Shown: positions 44,566 to 53,916, numbered from the stretch's first letter. The stretch: 64,000 bases of DNA from Kutzneria buriramensis (GCF_003387475.1 NZ_QUNO01000007.1:186001-250000); one strand, 5' to 3'. Notes: generated by a model not told the origin, from the sequence alone. Numbers and translations: made by a program.

Positions 44566-47217
44566 TCACGGCATCGCGGTCTGCCAGATGCCGCGGCCGT
44601 GGGTTGCCACGTAGAGCTGCCGGCCGTCGGGGCTCGGCGTGAGGTAGACCGCCGCCGACACCGGCAGGTTCGTGCCGAGCCGCGACCAGTGGCCCAAGCC
44701 GTTGGCCTTGACGTTGTCCACGAACACGCCGAGGTCGCTGGCGACGATCAGCGTGCCGTCGGGCGCGATCCGCAGCTGGTTGGCCGGCGCGTCCGGGAAC
44801 GCGTCGGCCGCGGTGTCGCCCCCGGTGACGTCGCTCCAGGTGGCGCCGCCGTCGGTGGTCTTCCAGACGTGGCCGTAGCCGGCGCCGGGACCCTCGTTCC
44901 AGTGCCGGGAGAAGCCCGAGACCGTCGCGTACACGGTCCCGCCGGTCGGATCGGACGGGTCGATGGTGACGCCGGAGACGTAACGCACCGGGAAGGCCGC
45001 GGGCAGGGTGAGCTGGTGCCAGCTGCCGCCGTAGTTGGTCATGATGCCGCGGGCGAAGGCGGCGCTCGGGTTGCAGTCGCCGCACCAGGCCGCCCAGACG
45101 ACGTGGTTGCGGCTGGCGATCGCGGTGATCGAGTGGCCGGCGCCGGAGTCGGCCAGCTTCTGCCAGTCGGCGCCGGAGGTGCTCTGCCACGTCTTGGTGT
45201 CGGCGTAGGCGAACTCGCCGCCGGCCACCCAGTAGCCGGCGTCGGCCGAGTCGGCCGCGAACGGCGCGATGAACCGGGCGTTCGGGTCGTTCGGGCTGAT
45301 GTCGGTGATGGCCGCCGGCGTGCCGTCGTCGTTGGCCGTGTAGCCGCAGTCGTTCGTCAGCGACATGGCGAGGTTGGTGTACTCGCCCACGGTCTGACAG
45401 CCGTTGCTCGGGTTGACCAGCTGGTCCCCGCCGTCGCCGCCGAACGGCTCGGACATCTGGCCGCTGGGGTTGAGGTTCTCCGTGACGGGCGTGGTCGTGC
45501 CGGGGTAGGTGTAGGTGTACTTCGCACCGGTCGGAGTGGACAGTGCAACACCGTTGTCCTGCAAGCCACCCCACACCGCCACGCCGCCGGTGGGCAGGGT
45601 GCCGACGCCGACCGAGTAGAACTGCAGCGTACGCAGCGTGCCGCTGGCGTTGAGGTTGCGCCAGCCGGTGGTCTGGCTGGTCGGCCGGGCGTACGCGCCG
45701 CCGTCGTTGCCGATGTAGACCTCGGGAGCCCGGCCGGGCCACGCCGAGAACGCCAGCGCGTGCTGGTCGGAGTGCATCACGTTGCCGTCGCAGGTGTTCT
45801 GCGCCGGCGTGTAGCTGAAGCAGGACATGCCGAGGTTCCAGTACCGGCCGGTGGTCTGCCAGGTCGCGCCGCCGTCCCAGGTCTCGTACATCTCCTCCAG
45901 GCCGAGGTAGACGTGCCGCGGGTTGGCCGGGTCGACCGCCAGCGACTGGTCGTACCAGGCCTGCGTGCCGGGCTGGTAGCCGGCGCCGATCTCGGTCTTC
46001 TTCATCGCCGAGCCGGTGTTGGCCAGCGCGCTGGACGTCGCGACCTGCGCGTAGGGGCCGTTGATGTCGCCGCTGCCGCTGGCGAAGACGCCGGCCAGCG
46101 CGCTGTAGCCGCTCTGCCCGCCGGCGGCCTTGTTCAGCAGCGTCGGCGACTCCATCACGACGTAGAGCCGCGACCCGTCCGCGGCGTACGCGAACGTCGC
46201 GTTGCCGATGTCGTGCGGGTTGATCGCGCCCTGCGGATTGGCGGTCTGCCAGGTCGTGCCGCCGTCGCCGGAGTAGTAGAAGCCGTTGTAGGTGGCGCCG
46301 CCGCGCCAGGCGACATTGGCGACGAGCTTCAGACCATGGCTGCCCGGCTGAATCGCGAGGTCGTTGGCGATGTCCGCGTAGTACGAGCTCGTGCCGCAGG
46401 CGATGCCGCTGATGCCGACCCCGGCACACGGGGCGAGCACCTGTTGCCAGGCAGTGGTTTGCGTCGCGGCGACCGGCCGGCGGTAGACGCCGTGGGAGGT
46501 GACCGCGTAGACGTACCCGGCGTCGTAGTCGAATCGAAGCTCGTGGATCGAGGTGCTCTCGAGTTCGACGCCGCCGACTCGGTCGTTCCGCGAGAACGTG
46601 CCGGTGGCCGGATCGGCCAATCGGTACACGCCGGTGCCAAGGTAGTTCTCGTACGCGGTGGTGGCCTCGCCGGTGCCCAACCACAGTGCGCCGTCCGAGG
46701 CGACGGCGAGCGAGCCGACGGACAGCGCGGGCAGGCCGTCGGCGATCGGCGTCCAGGTGGCGCCGTCGTCGCTGGAGCGGAACACGCCGCCGTCCGCCGC
46801 GCCGGCGTAGACCACGCCGGGATGGGTCGGATCGGTGGCCAGCGCGGCGATACGGCCGGCCGAGAAGCCCGCGCCGCTGCCGGAGTTGGACGCGTTGCGA
46901 TCGCGGAAGTGCAGGGAGTCCGAGTTGAACGGCTGGGTGGTCACCTCGCCGTAGGTCGCGCCGGCGACCGGTATGCCGAGCACGTGGTTCCACGCGGCGC
47001 CGTAGGCGCCGGGAAGCACGCTCGCGGTGGGGGAGAGCCGTTGGTCGTCGAACGAGTTGATGGAGTCCATCAGTTCGCCGGAGTCCTCACCGGCGACGGT
47101 GTGCTGGGCGGTTGACGGTGTCTGCGCCTGTGCCACGCCGACGGCGATGACGAGCAGTGAGGCCGCGCCGGCGGCCGCGAGCCGAATACCGCGGCGGCGT
47201 TGTCGCGATAGGGCCAT
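44566..47217 (-). CDS. large secreted BNR/VPS10-type beta-propeller protein
   Basis: 883 residues from ATG 47217 with GAGGGGACA upstream. A signal peptide with an arginine-rich n-region (SRQRRRG) is cut near AQAQ, about residue 33. Repeated SSDDGATWTP, SGDGGTTWQ, WDGGATWQT and TTDGGATWSD motifs mark two propellers. HGRGIWQ at the C-terminus is the usual closing strand of this family, often called WD40/YVTN/BNR glycosyl hydrolase-like. Relatives include xyloglucanases, but no catalytic Asp pair is identified here. It ends 90 bp before the aminopeptidase start, same strand. Confidence 0.82.
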   Translation of the reverse strand: MALSRQRRRGIRLAAAGAASLLVIAVGVAQAQTPSTAQHTVAGEDSGELMDSINSFDDQRLSPTASVLPGAYGAAWNHVLGIPVAGATYGEVTTQPFNSDSLHFRDRNASNSGSGAGFSAGRIAALATDPTHPGVVYAGAADGGVFRSSDDGATWTPIADGLPALSVGSLAVASDGALWLGTGEATTAYENYLGTGVYRLADPATGTFSRNDRVGGVELESTSIHELRFDYDAGYVYAVTSHGVYRRPVAATQTTAWQQVLAPCAGVGISGIACGTSSYYADIANDLAIQPGSHGLKLVANVAWRGGATYNGFYYSGDGGTTWQTANPQGAINPHDIGNATFAYAADGSRLYVVMESPTLLNKAAGGQSGYSALAGVFASGSGDINGPYAQVATSSALANTGSAMKKTEIGAGYQPGTQAWYDQSLAVDPANPRHVYLGLEEMYETWDGGATWQTTGRYWNLGMSCFSYTPAQNTCDGNVMHSDQHALAFSAWPGRAPEVYIGNDGGAYARPTSQTTGWRNLNASGTLRTLQFYSVGVGTLPTGGVAVWGGLQDNGVALSTPTGAKYTYTYPGTTTPVTENLNPSGQMSEPFGGDGGDQLVNPSNGCQTVGEYTNLAMSLTNDCGYTANDDGTPAAITDISPNDPNARFIAPFAADSADAGYWVAGGEFAYADTKTWQSTSGADWQKLADSGAGHSITAIASRNHVVWAAWCGDCNPSAAFARGIMTNYGGSWHQLTLPAAFPVRYVSGVTIDPSDPTGGTVYATVSGFSRHWNEGPGAGYGHVWKTTDGGATWSDVTGGDTAADAFPDAPANQLRIAPDGTLIVASDLGVFVDNVKANGLGHWSRLGTNLPVSAAVYLTPSPDGRQLYVATHGRGIWQTAMP

Positions 47218-47264
47218 TGTCCCCTCCGAACTGGTGGATCGCACCGAACGACTGCGTCTGCTGC

Positions 47265-47431
47265 GGGACGGACCACGAGCGCAGCCCGCTGACCGGCCAA
47301 CTCGCCGTCGCGGACGGGGTGGCCGCGGCGGCGAGCGGGTCGGTCAGCGGGCGTCCGCTCGCGACCGGCGCACCGTCCAGCAGGAGCTCGGCGGTGCGCC
47401 GGTCGAGACGGCGGCGGTGGTGCGCGCTCAT
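47265..47431 (-). pseudogene. frameshifted N-terminal remnant of an actinobacterial anti-sigma-factor-like protein
   Basis: Leftwards from ATG 47431 one frame reads MSAHHRRRLDRRTAELLLDG and LTDPLAAAATP; the match continues one frame over as VRDGELAGQRAALV. Together they give the standard N-terminus of the small proteins that follow ECF sigma genes in actinomycetes (RLDxxTaexLLdG...LAgexAAlxxF). It then dissolves before the BNR gene. No sigma factor gene is next to it. The surrounding 47218-47670 stretch has no intact gene. Confidence 0.5.
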
Positions 47432-47670
47432 CTCGTCTGTTCAGCGTCGGCGGCGTGAAATACGTCACTCCGGCTCGCTGACCAGCGGTTTTGTCGGCCT
47501 GTCGGCTCAGGCTCCATCGGCCACCACCTCCACGCCCACGGAGCTGCCCGATATCGCGACATCTCCGTTCGGGCTGTGGGTGTTACGCCGGACGGTCGAT
47601 CATCCGGTATAAACCGGACAAACCGTCCACTGTGGCGGCGACGTCGGACGGTGCCGGCCGTGCGCGGTCG

Positions 47671-48594
47671 TCAGGCCGGCTCCGCCGAGAGGTCGAGGCC
47701 GGTGCGGGCCCTCGGCGCCTGGGTGGTGACCGCGCCGTTGGGCTGCTGCGGTCGCCCGGTGCGACGGCTGACGGGGTAGGGGAGCGGCTCCAACGGGTGC
47801 CGGCGAAGACCGTAGGTCTGGTACGCGACCAGCGCGAGGAGCAGGGCGAACAACGTCACCGAGCCCCACAGGGTTCCCCAACCGAGCCCGCCCTCGTCGA
47901 CCGGCTTGATCAGCGAGTCCCCGCCCGCGGCGCCGAGCGGCCGGGTGAGGATGAACGCCAGCCAGAACAGCACCATGCCGTTGATGTTGGTCAGGTAGTG
48001 CGCGGCGATGATCGCCACCATGATCCCGGCGATGATGAGGAAGGCGTTGGCGAAGCCCAGGCCCGTCTCGTCGGACAGCCAGTCGCCGCTGGCGGTGCCC
48101 AGCGTGTTGGACACCAGGATCGCCACCCAGTAGAGGATCTCGCCCTTGCGGCTGGCGATGTTCTCCACGTCGTAGGTCTGCCCGGTGCGCCACCACACGA
48201 GGAAGATGAGGCCCAGCAGGCTGGTCAGGACGAGTGCGCCCCAGCCGTAGCCGATGCCGTTCTCGGCACTGCCCGAGCCGGGGCCGCGGTCGATGAAGTC
48301 CGAGATCTCGGTGCCCACCATGCTGGTGCCGAGCACGACGGACCAGTAGACCGCCGCGTGGAACCGCTTGGCCCTGAGCTGGATCGTGAGGACGACGGCG
48401 AAGAACGTGAGAAAGATCAGCGCGGTGAGGACGTAGCCGATCTGGAGGGTGATCCCGAACAGGTCGCCGGCGGTTTCGCCCAACGTCACCGCGACGATCT
48501 TCAAGGCCCAGAACAACACGGTGACGTGCGGCAGCTTGCGCAGCACATAGCGGTCGAGATGTGCTGGAATCTCCGCCCCTGAGGTGTGGCTCAT
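47671..48594 (-). CDS. COG4705-like multi-pass membrane protein
   Basis: 307 residues from ATG 48594 (GGAACGGAGC just upstream; an alternative ATG at 48630 lacks a site). About eight membrane helices. A motif recurs in imperfect copies: KLPHVTVLFWALKIVAVTLGETAGDLFG, VLGTSMVGTEISDF, LVSNTLGTASGDWLSD and FILTRPLGAAGGDSL, i.e. repeats with a G-(T/A)-x-x-G-D core. This is the COG4705 family of uncharacterised repeat membrane proteins, sometimes linked to metal or small-ion handling. The role here is unknown. A 70-residue Pro/Arg-rich cytoplasmic tail ends the protein. Confidence 0.8.
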   Translation of the reverse strand: MSHTSGAEIPAHLDRYVLRKLPHVTVLFWALKIVAVTLGETAGDLFGITLQIGYVLTALIFLTFFAVVLTIQLRAKRFHAAVYWSVVLGTSMVGTEISDFIDRGPGSGSAENGIGYGWGALVLTSLLGLIFLVWWRTGQTYDVENIASRKGEILYWVAILVSNTLGTASGDWLSDETGLGFANAFLIIAGIMVAIIAAHYLTNINGMVLFWLAFILTRPLGAAGGDSLIKPVDEGGLGWGTLWGSVTLFALLLALVAYQTYGLRRHPLEPLPYPVSRRTGRPQQPNGAVTTQAPRARTGLDLSAEPA

Positions 48595-48915
48595 GATGCT
48601 CCGTTCCGATGTGGCAGTGTCCGCGGACATGCCGTGATGGGGAGTGAAGACCGTCCGGCGATCCCACGTCTGAGGTGGTGTCGGGGCGGAGCGGACACGC
48701 CGGACGAGCCGTGAGCCGGGCTCGGTATCGGTCCTTTCCGGTGGTGTGACAGGGCCCGGAGGAAACGGCGGAACTCACTGTGCCGCAAACCCGCGCAGGC
48801 GGCCAGAGTTGACCTTTGACGTGGTCCCTGGGCGGTGCCGAGCATCCCTCCGAAGCGGCAGTTCGGGACACCGGAGTCCGGAACCGTGGACCAGTCGGAA
48901 CCCGGCGACGGAGAG
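48595..48915. other. intergenic region between two minus-strand units
   Basis: About 320 bases with no supported gene. It contains the promoter region of the COG4705-like gene and the 3' flank of the guanidine operon. I see no riboswitch or strong hairpin in it. Confidence 0.45.
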
Positions 48916-50553
48916 CTAGGTGCCGGACGTGGTTGGCCGGCCGGCCAGATAAGCTCGCCAGCCGACGTATCCGGTGATCTCTCGGGTGGGATCGGCGCAG
49001 CCGCTGTCGGCGACGAAGCCGAGCACCGTGCTGCCGTCGTCCAGTGCGAGGGGGCCGAGGTGCAGCGGCGGCGCGATGCCGGGCAGCAACTCGCCGACGG
49101 CGGCGGCGGGCAGATCCCACACCTCGACCTCGAAGCCGCCCGGTCCACTGCCCGCTACCAGGCCCGGTCGCGGGAACGGTCCGTCCACTGTGTACATCCG
49201 ATGTCCCGGTGCCGTGCGGGCCCTGCTGTGCAGACTGCCGCCGAGACGGACGAGGTCGGCGTTGGCGGGTTGACCGGTGAGATGGGCTCCGGCGACAGCC
49301 AGCAGACACCGTTCGACAACGGGCCGCTCGGCCTCGCCGGTCCACCGGGCCGCCAGGTCGAGCAGTGGCGCGTCGGCGAAGGCGGGTGCGATCAACTGCA
49401 CACCGAACGGCAGCCCGTCGGCGTCACCGGCCGGGACCGCGACCGCGCACAGGTCGAGCAGGTTCACCATGTTCGTGAACACGCCGAGCCGCGCGTTCGT
49501 CCCGACCGGATCGGCGGCGACGTCGGCGAGTGTCGGATGCCCCGGCGTCACCGGCAGCACCAGGGCGTCGACGCCGACGAAAGTCCGTTCCGCGATCGAC
49601 CCCAACCGGGCCAGTTCGCATTGGGCGGCGAACACGTCGGCCGCGCCGAAACGGCCGCCGGCCAAGACGATCTGCCGCACGGTCGGATCCACGCCGGGGC
49701 CGTCCAACTGGTCGCCGAACGCGGCCAGCCGCTCGGCGACCAGCGCCGACCCGTAGAGCAGCCGCGCGGCCGCCAGGAACGGGTCGGCGTCCACCGGCAC
49801 TACGTGCGCGATGCGCCCGAGGCGGTCCACAGCGGCGGTCCAGGCTGTCTCGTACGCCGGGTCGAGGTCCAGGGGCCGGTCGGGGACGGCGACCACCCGC
49901 ATCCGTGCCGCGACACCGTGAGGAAGCCTCGGCGGCATCGGCCGCGAGTACGGGTCGGCCGGATCGTGACAGGTCAACGCCTCCAGCACCGGCCGTGCGT
50001 CCCCGACGGTGCGGGTCAACGTCGTCACGCAGTCCAGCGACGGGCACGCCGGCAGCACGCCGCGGGTCGACACCAGGCCACGTGTCGGCTTCACGCCCAC
50101 CAGTCCGTTGAACGCGGCCGGCACGCGTCCGCTGCCCGCGGTGTCGGTGCCCAGCGCGAACGGCACGACGCCCAGCGCGACGGCAACCGCGCTGCCGGAA
50201 CTGCTGCCGCCGCTGACGTGGTCGGCGGACGCCACGCAGTGGCACGCCCCGTACGGCGACCGGGTGCCGACGAGACCGGTGGCGAACTGGTCGAGGTTCG
50301 TCTTGCCGATCGGCACCGCGCCGGCGGCCCGCAACCGCTCCACGGCGAACGCGGTCCGGGCCGCCGGGTCGGTCCGATCCGGGCATGCGGCGGTGGTCGG
50401 CACGCCCGCGACGTCGATGTTGTCCTTGACGGCGAAGGGCATGCCGCCGAGTGGGCCGTCCGACCCGTCCGGTGCGTCGTCCAACAGCGTGATGAATGCC
50501 GGCTGGTCGATCTCGGCGGCCAGCTTGAGCGCGGTGCGCACGTCGTGGCTCAT
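48916..50553 (-). CDS. atzF: allophanate hydrolase
   Basis: 545 residues from ATG 50553, overlapping the upstream stop in an ATGA junction. Amidase-signature catalytic residues are Lys43 (FAVKDNIDVAG), the cis-Ser in GGSSSGSA (residue ~118) and nucleophile Ser141 (DTAGSGRVPA). A separate C-terminal domain of ~120 residues (VGELLPGIAPPLHLGPL, CADPTREITGYVGWRAYL) distinguishes AtzF/DUR2 from other amidases. It converts allophanate to 2 CO2 and 2 NH3. As the last gene of the guanidine operon it finishes the pathway after the deiminase makes allophanate. Confidence 0.92.
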   Translation of the reverse strand: MSHDVRTALKLAAEIDQPAFITLLDDAPDGSDGPLGGMPFAVKDNIDVAGVPTTAACPDRTDPAARTAFAVERLRAAGAVPIGKTNLDQFATGLVGTRSPYGACHCVASADHVSGGSSSGSAVAVALGVVPFALGTDTAGSGRVPAAFNGLVGVKPTRGLVSTRGVLPACPSLDCVTTLTRTVGDARPVLEALTCHDPADPYSRPMPPRLPHGVAARMRVVAVPDRPLDLDPAYETAWTAAVDRLGRIAHVVPVDADPFLAAARLLYGSALVAERLAAFGDQLDGPGVDPTVRQIVLAGGRFGAADVFAAQCELARLGSIAERTFVGVDALVLPVTPGHPTLADVAADPVGTNARLGVFTNMVNLLDLCAVAVPAGDADGLPFGVQLIAPAFADAPLLDLAARWTGEAERPVVERCLLAVAGAHLTGQPANADLVRLGGSLHSRARTAPGHRMYTVDGPFPRPGLVAGSGPGGFEVEVWDLPAAAVGELLPGIAPPLHLGPLALDDGSTVLGFVADSGCADPTREITGYVGWRAYLAGRPTTSGT

Positions 50554-52586
50554 GCCCGCCACCTTTCCCGCTCGGCGGCGAAGGCCGCCTCGCGCGCGGT
50601 CCGGAAGCGCGCGATCTCCTCGCCGTGTCGGCGTTCGAGGGCGGTGATCTCGGCCAGGCCGAACGCCGCCGGCTGGGTGTCCAATGTGGACCTTCCGGCC
50701 AGGATGTCGGCCCGCAGGTCGGCCAGTTCCTCGACGCTGACGGGTCGGAACCGTAACCGGTCGAACTGCCGCAGCAGCCACGGCCGTTCGGCGGCGCCGG
50801 GCACGTGCCGCCACACCGGCACGGTGCGCCCGACGAGTTGGTAGCCGCCGGGGCCTTCCATGCCGTACACGCAGAGGTACACGCCGCCGATGCCGACCGC
50901 GTTCTGCGGCGTCCACGTGCGGGCGGGGTCGTACTTGGTGGTGACCAGCCGATGCCGGGGATCGATGGGAATGGCCACGGGCGCGCCGAGGTACACGTCG
51001 CCGAGGCCGACCACGAGGTAGGTCGCGTCCCGCACGATGTCGAAGACGTCGTCCCGCTCGGCCAGCGCGTTGACGCGCCGGATGAACTCGACGTTGTCCG
51101 GGCACCACGGGGCGTCCGGCCGAACCGACCGGGCGTAGCGGGCCATCGCCTCGTGCGCGGCCGGGTGGTCGAACGCGATCGGCAGCGTCACCTCGCGCAC
51201 GTCCAATGTGACGGTGTCCGGATCGGGCACGCCATCGGCCAACTCGTCCAGCACGTCGGCGAGACGAGGCAGCGGGCAGGCCAGTGGGTCGACTTGCACC
51301 AGCAGCGACCGCACGCCCTCGACGATCTCCCGGACGCCGGCGACGGCGGAGCCGCGCAGCGCCTCCGCGAGCAGATGCACCCACAACCGAACGCGCAGGT
51401 CGAGCTGTGGGGGGCCGGCCTCCAGCAGCACGTGGTGGTCGCCGGCGCGTCGAATGATCACCGCAGGGGTGTCCGCCGTAGCGGTCCGGGACTGCAACAG
51501 GCCGTGGTCGCGCAGCAGTTCGGGACGCACGCCCGGCGGCGCCGAACGTGGTGCGGGCACGCCGGCCAGCGACCGTTCGAACGCGTCGGACACGGCGGCG
51601 ATCGGGTCGGCGAGCAAGGCGTCGCGCTCCGCGTTGGCCGCGTCGGCCTCGTCCGGCGACACCAACGCCAGCCGCACGGTGTCGCCCGGCCGGGCCTGGG
51701 CGAACATCCAGCGGTCGGCGCGGATCACGGTGTAGGGGACGACGAAACCACCGAGGCTCGGCCCATCCGGCCCGACCACGACCGGGGTGTCGCCCGACAG
51801 CATGATGCCGCCGATCGGGTAGGCGCTGTCGTGGATGTTGGACGGGTGCAGGCCGGCCTCGCCGCCGTCCTGTCGGGCCCACTGCGGTCTGGGCCCGACC
51901 AGCCGGACGCCGGTGCGGTCGGCACGGTGATCCACAGTCCAGGCGGCCGCCAGCAGCGCGGCGGCGCCGGCGTCGGTGAGGTGTTCCGGGGCGCCGTGCG
52001 GGCCGGCCAGCACGCGCACCGTCCACGTCGATCCCAGCGACGGCAGCACGGACGTCACGTCCATCGGCGCGGCGAGGTTCTCCTCACGTCCCAACGGGAT
52101 CGTGTCGCCGACCGTCAGCGCGCGGCCGGCGAGCCCGCCGAATCCACCGAGCAGGAACGTCGCGCGGCTGCCGAACTCCGGCGGGGCCGCGACGCCGCCC
52201 CCGACGGCGACGTAGGCCCGGAAGCCCGGAGTGCCGCACGGGCCGACGTCGACGACCGAGCCCGCGCCGACGACGGCGACGGTGCCGGGTCGCAGCGGCC
52301 GACCGTCCACAGTGGCCTGATGTGCCGACCCCGTGACGCAGACCGTGGTCCGCCGGTCGAAACGCAGGACCGGGCCGGTGGCCACGGCCTCCAACCCCGC
52401 GGCCGTCGGCGGGTTGCCCACCGCCGCGTTGGCCAGGGCGAAGGACAGGTCGTCCCAGGCGCCGGACGGCGGCACGCCGACGTCCCACAGGCCGCCGCGT
52501 CCGGCCAGATCCTGCACGGTGGTCTGGGTTCCGGCCGTGAGCACCGTGGCGGTCGCGGCGCGGACGCCGTGCTCGACGACGGTCAC
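50550..52586 (-). CDS. carboxyltransferase part of a urea/guanidine carboxylase, without BC and BCCP domains
   Basis: 678 residues from GTG 52586 (GTGA overlap with the gene before it). The first half is AHS2/KipA-like (VLTAGTQTTVQDLAGRGG...PPSGAWDDLSFALANAAVGN, HPSNIHDSAYPIGGIMLSGDTPVVVGPDGPS) and the second AHS1/KipI-like (GDHHVLLEAGP, VGLGDVYLGAPVAIPIDPRHRL, GGYQLVGRTVPVW). The order matches the carboxyltransferase core of urea and guanidine carboxylases. Those enzymes carry an N-terminal biotin carboxylase and a C-terminal EAMKM biotin carrier (~1200 residues); this protein starts right at AHS2 and ends in the helical linker where the carrier should begin. It needs partners from elsewhere to work. 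Confidence 0.85.
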   Translation of the reverse strand: MTVVEHGVRAATATVLTAGTQTTVQDLAGRGGLWDVGVPPSGAWDDLSFALANAAVGNPPTAAGLEAVATGPVLRFDRRTTVCVTGSAHQATVDGRPLRPGTVAVVGAGSVVDVGPCGTPGFRAYVAVGGGVAAPPEFGSRATFLLGGFGGLAGRALTVGDTIPLGREENLAAPMDVTSVLPSLGSTWTVRVLAGPHGAPEHLTDAGAAALLAAAWTVDHRADRTGVRLVGPRPQWARQDGGEAGLHPSNIHDSAYPIGGIMLSGDTPVVVGPDGPSLGGFVVPYTVIRADRWMFAQARPGDTVRLALVSPDEADAANAERDALLADPIAAVSDAFERSLAGVPAPRSAPPGVRPELLRDHGLLQSRTATADTPAVIIRRAGDHHVLLEAGPPQLDLRVRLWVHLLAEALRGSAVAGVREIVEGVRSLLVQVDPLACPLPRLADVLDELADGVPDPDTVTLDVREVTLPIAFDHPAAHEAMARYARSVRPDAPWCPDNVEFIRRVNALAERDDVFDIVRDATYLVVGLGDVYLGAPVAIPIDPRHRLVTTKYDPARTWTPQNAVGIGGVYLCVYGMEGPGGYQLVGRTVPVWRHVPGAAERPWLLRQFDRLRFRPVSVEELADLRADILAGRSTLDTQPAAFGLAEITALERRHGEEIARFRTAREAAFAAERERWRA

Positions 52587-53221
52587 GACGACCACCAGCC
52601 CAGCAGCCGGACGGGGGTGGGATCCCAGCCGTTGCAGGGGTTGTTCACCTGGGGACAGTTGCTGATCAGCACCAGCAGGTCCCGTTCGGCCCGCACCTGG
52701 ACGTGCTTGCCCGGCGCGGACACCCCGTCGGCGAACGTGAGACCGCCGTCCGCGGTGACGGGCACGTTCATGAAGAAGTTGATGTTGTGACCGAGCCGGC
52801 GGGCGTCGATGCCGGCCGCCGCGCCGTAGCGGAGGAACGTCTCGCGACAGGCGTGCTGGTGCCGGGTGTGCTCGCCGTAACGGACCACATTGGATTCCTG
52901 CGCGCACGCGCCGCCGAGAGTGTCGTGCCGGCCGCAGGTGTCGTCGGTGATCGTCGCCAGCACGTCCAGTTGCACCGACAGCAGCCGGGAGCCGGTGGTC
53001 AGGTAGACCGCCCCCTGCTCGCGGACGGTGTCGAACGCGCTGTACCGGTTGTCCACGTCGGCGGCGTCGTAGAAGAGCGTGTCCACGGCCTGGTTGCCGT
53101 ACAGGTCGACGATGCGGAACGTGCCGCCGGCCGGGATGGTGCCGAGGAAGCCGTCGCCGGCGTCGACGACGGTGTCCAGCACGGCCGTCGTCGGGTCGAA
53201 CTCGAGTTCGGTCGCGGTCAC
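52583..53221 (-). CDS. urea carboxylase-associated protein 2 (UAAP2), carboxyguanidine deiminase subunit
   Basis: 212 residues from GTG 53221, overlapping the UAAP1 stop by 4 bp. It shows the DUF1989 pattern: GGTFRIVDLYGNQAVDTLFY, DTCGRHDTLGGACAQESNVVRYG, NINFFMNVPVTADGGL, APGKHVQVRAERDLLVLISNCPQVNNPCNGW. Cys and His in these motifs bind the metal and substrate in the family. In guanidine-degrading bacteria UAAP1 and UAAP2 together form the CgdAB carboxyguanidine deiminase; assigning that role here rests on the operon and riboswitch. Confidence 0.9.
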   Translation of the reverse strand: MTATELEFDPTTAVLDTVVDAGDGFLGTIPAGGTFRIVDLYGNQAVDTLFYDAADVDNRYSAFDTVREQGAVYLTTGSRLLSVQLDVLATITDDTCGRHDTLGGACAQESNVVRYGEHTRHQHACRETFLRYGAAAGIDARRLGHNINFFMNVPVTADGGLTFADGVSAPGKHVQVRAERDLLVLISNCPQVNNPCNGWDPTPVRLLGWWSS

Positions 53222-53916
53222 GCCAGCACCTCCTTCGCGAGCAGCAGGGCACGCTCGCTCTCGGCGCGGAACGCCCGGGACGGGTCGTCCGGTCCCGGCG
53301 GGTCGGTGGCCCGCACCTCCGCTCGTACGGGCTGCGGCGCCCAGCGCGGATCGAGCGGATGCGGCGCGGTCGACAGGATCGCCAGGACGTCGATCTCGGC
53401 GCGCAGCGCGACCCAGTCGCCGGTGGTCGCGTGGTCCGGTTGAAACGTCAGGGATCCCGCCGCGTCGTCGGCCGTGGCCGCCTTGGCGAAGAAGTTCACG
53501 CACCCGTGCAGATCCGCCGTGTCGCGACCGTGCTTGCGCAACTCGGAGAGCAGCCCGGCGCGGGCCGATCGACGCCACGCGTTCCCGTCGCGCTGATAGC
53601 TGGACGGGGCGACGTGCGCGTCCGTGGAGTGGCCGCACAGCGCGTCGTGCCAGGGGAGCGACGACCCGGTGACCGAACACAGCGCGAGGCCGCGGTCGGA
53701 CATCAGCACCATCGGCGGCCGGATCGTCGCCGACATCTGCGCCTTCAACGTGTCGGGGATGTTCAGCCGATCCACCGGGTGCCCGGCGGCGAACAGCAGC
53801 GTCGAGCAGTTGGCGCCGGGGCCGAGGGCGGTCAGCCGGAGTTCCCGGCCCGCCCGCACCAGCACCGACCACGCCGCGCCGCCCGGAATTTCGTGGGAGA
53901 CGAGGACGTCGCTCAC
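53218..53916 (-). CDS. urea carboxylase-associated protein 1 (UAAP1), carboxyguanidine deiminase subunit
   Basis: 232 residues from GTG 53916, overlapping the permease stop by 4 bp. Family marks: EIPGGAAWSVLVRAGRELRLT, GANCSTLLFAAGHPVDRLNIPDTLKAQM, SDRGLALCSVTG, WHDALCGHS, NFFAKAATADDAAGSLTF and RAEIDVLAILSTAPHPLDP. It is the larger DUF1989 partner of the UAAP2 gene downstream. Together they would hydrolyse carboxyguanidine to allophanate and ammonia. The longer upstream frame to 54453 is a shadow of the permease. Confidence 0.9.
   Translation of the reverse strand: MSDVLVSHEIPGGAAWSVLVRAGRELRLTALGPGANCSTLLFAAGHPVDRLNIPDTLKAQMSATIRPPMVLMSDRGLALCSVTGSSLPWHDALCGHSTDAHVAPSSYQRDGNAWRRSARAGLLSELRKHGRDTADLHGCVNFFAKAATADDAAGSLTFQPDHATTGDWVALRAEIDVLAILSTAPHPLDPRWAPQPVRAEVRATDPPGPDDPSRAFRAESERALLLAKEVLA

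Noticed and set aside
44599-47115. 838-codon plus-strand frame opposite the large BNR protein
   Set aside because: Val/Arg/Gly-rich antisense shadow without domains.
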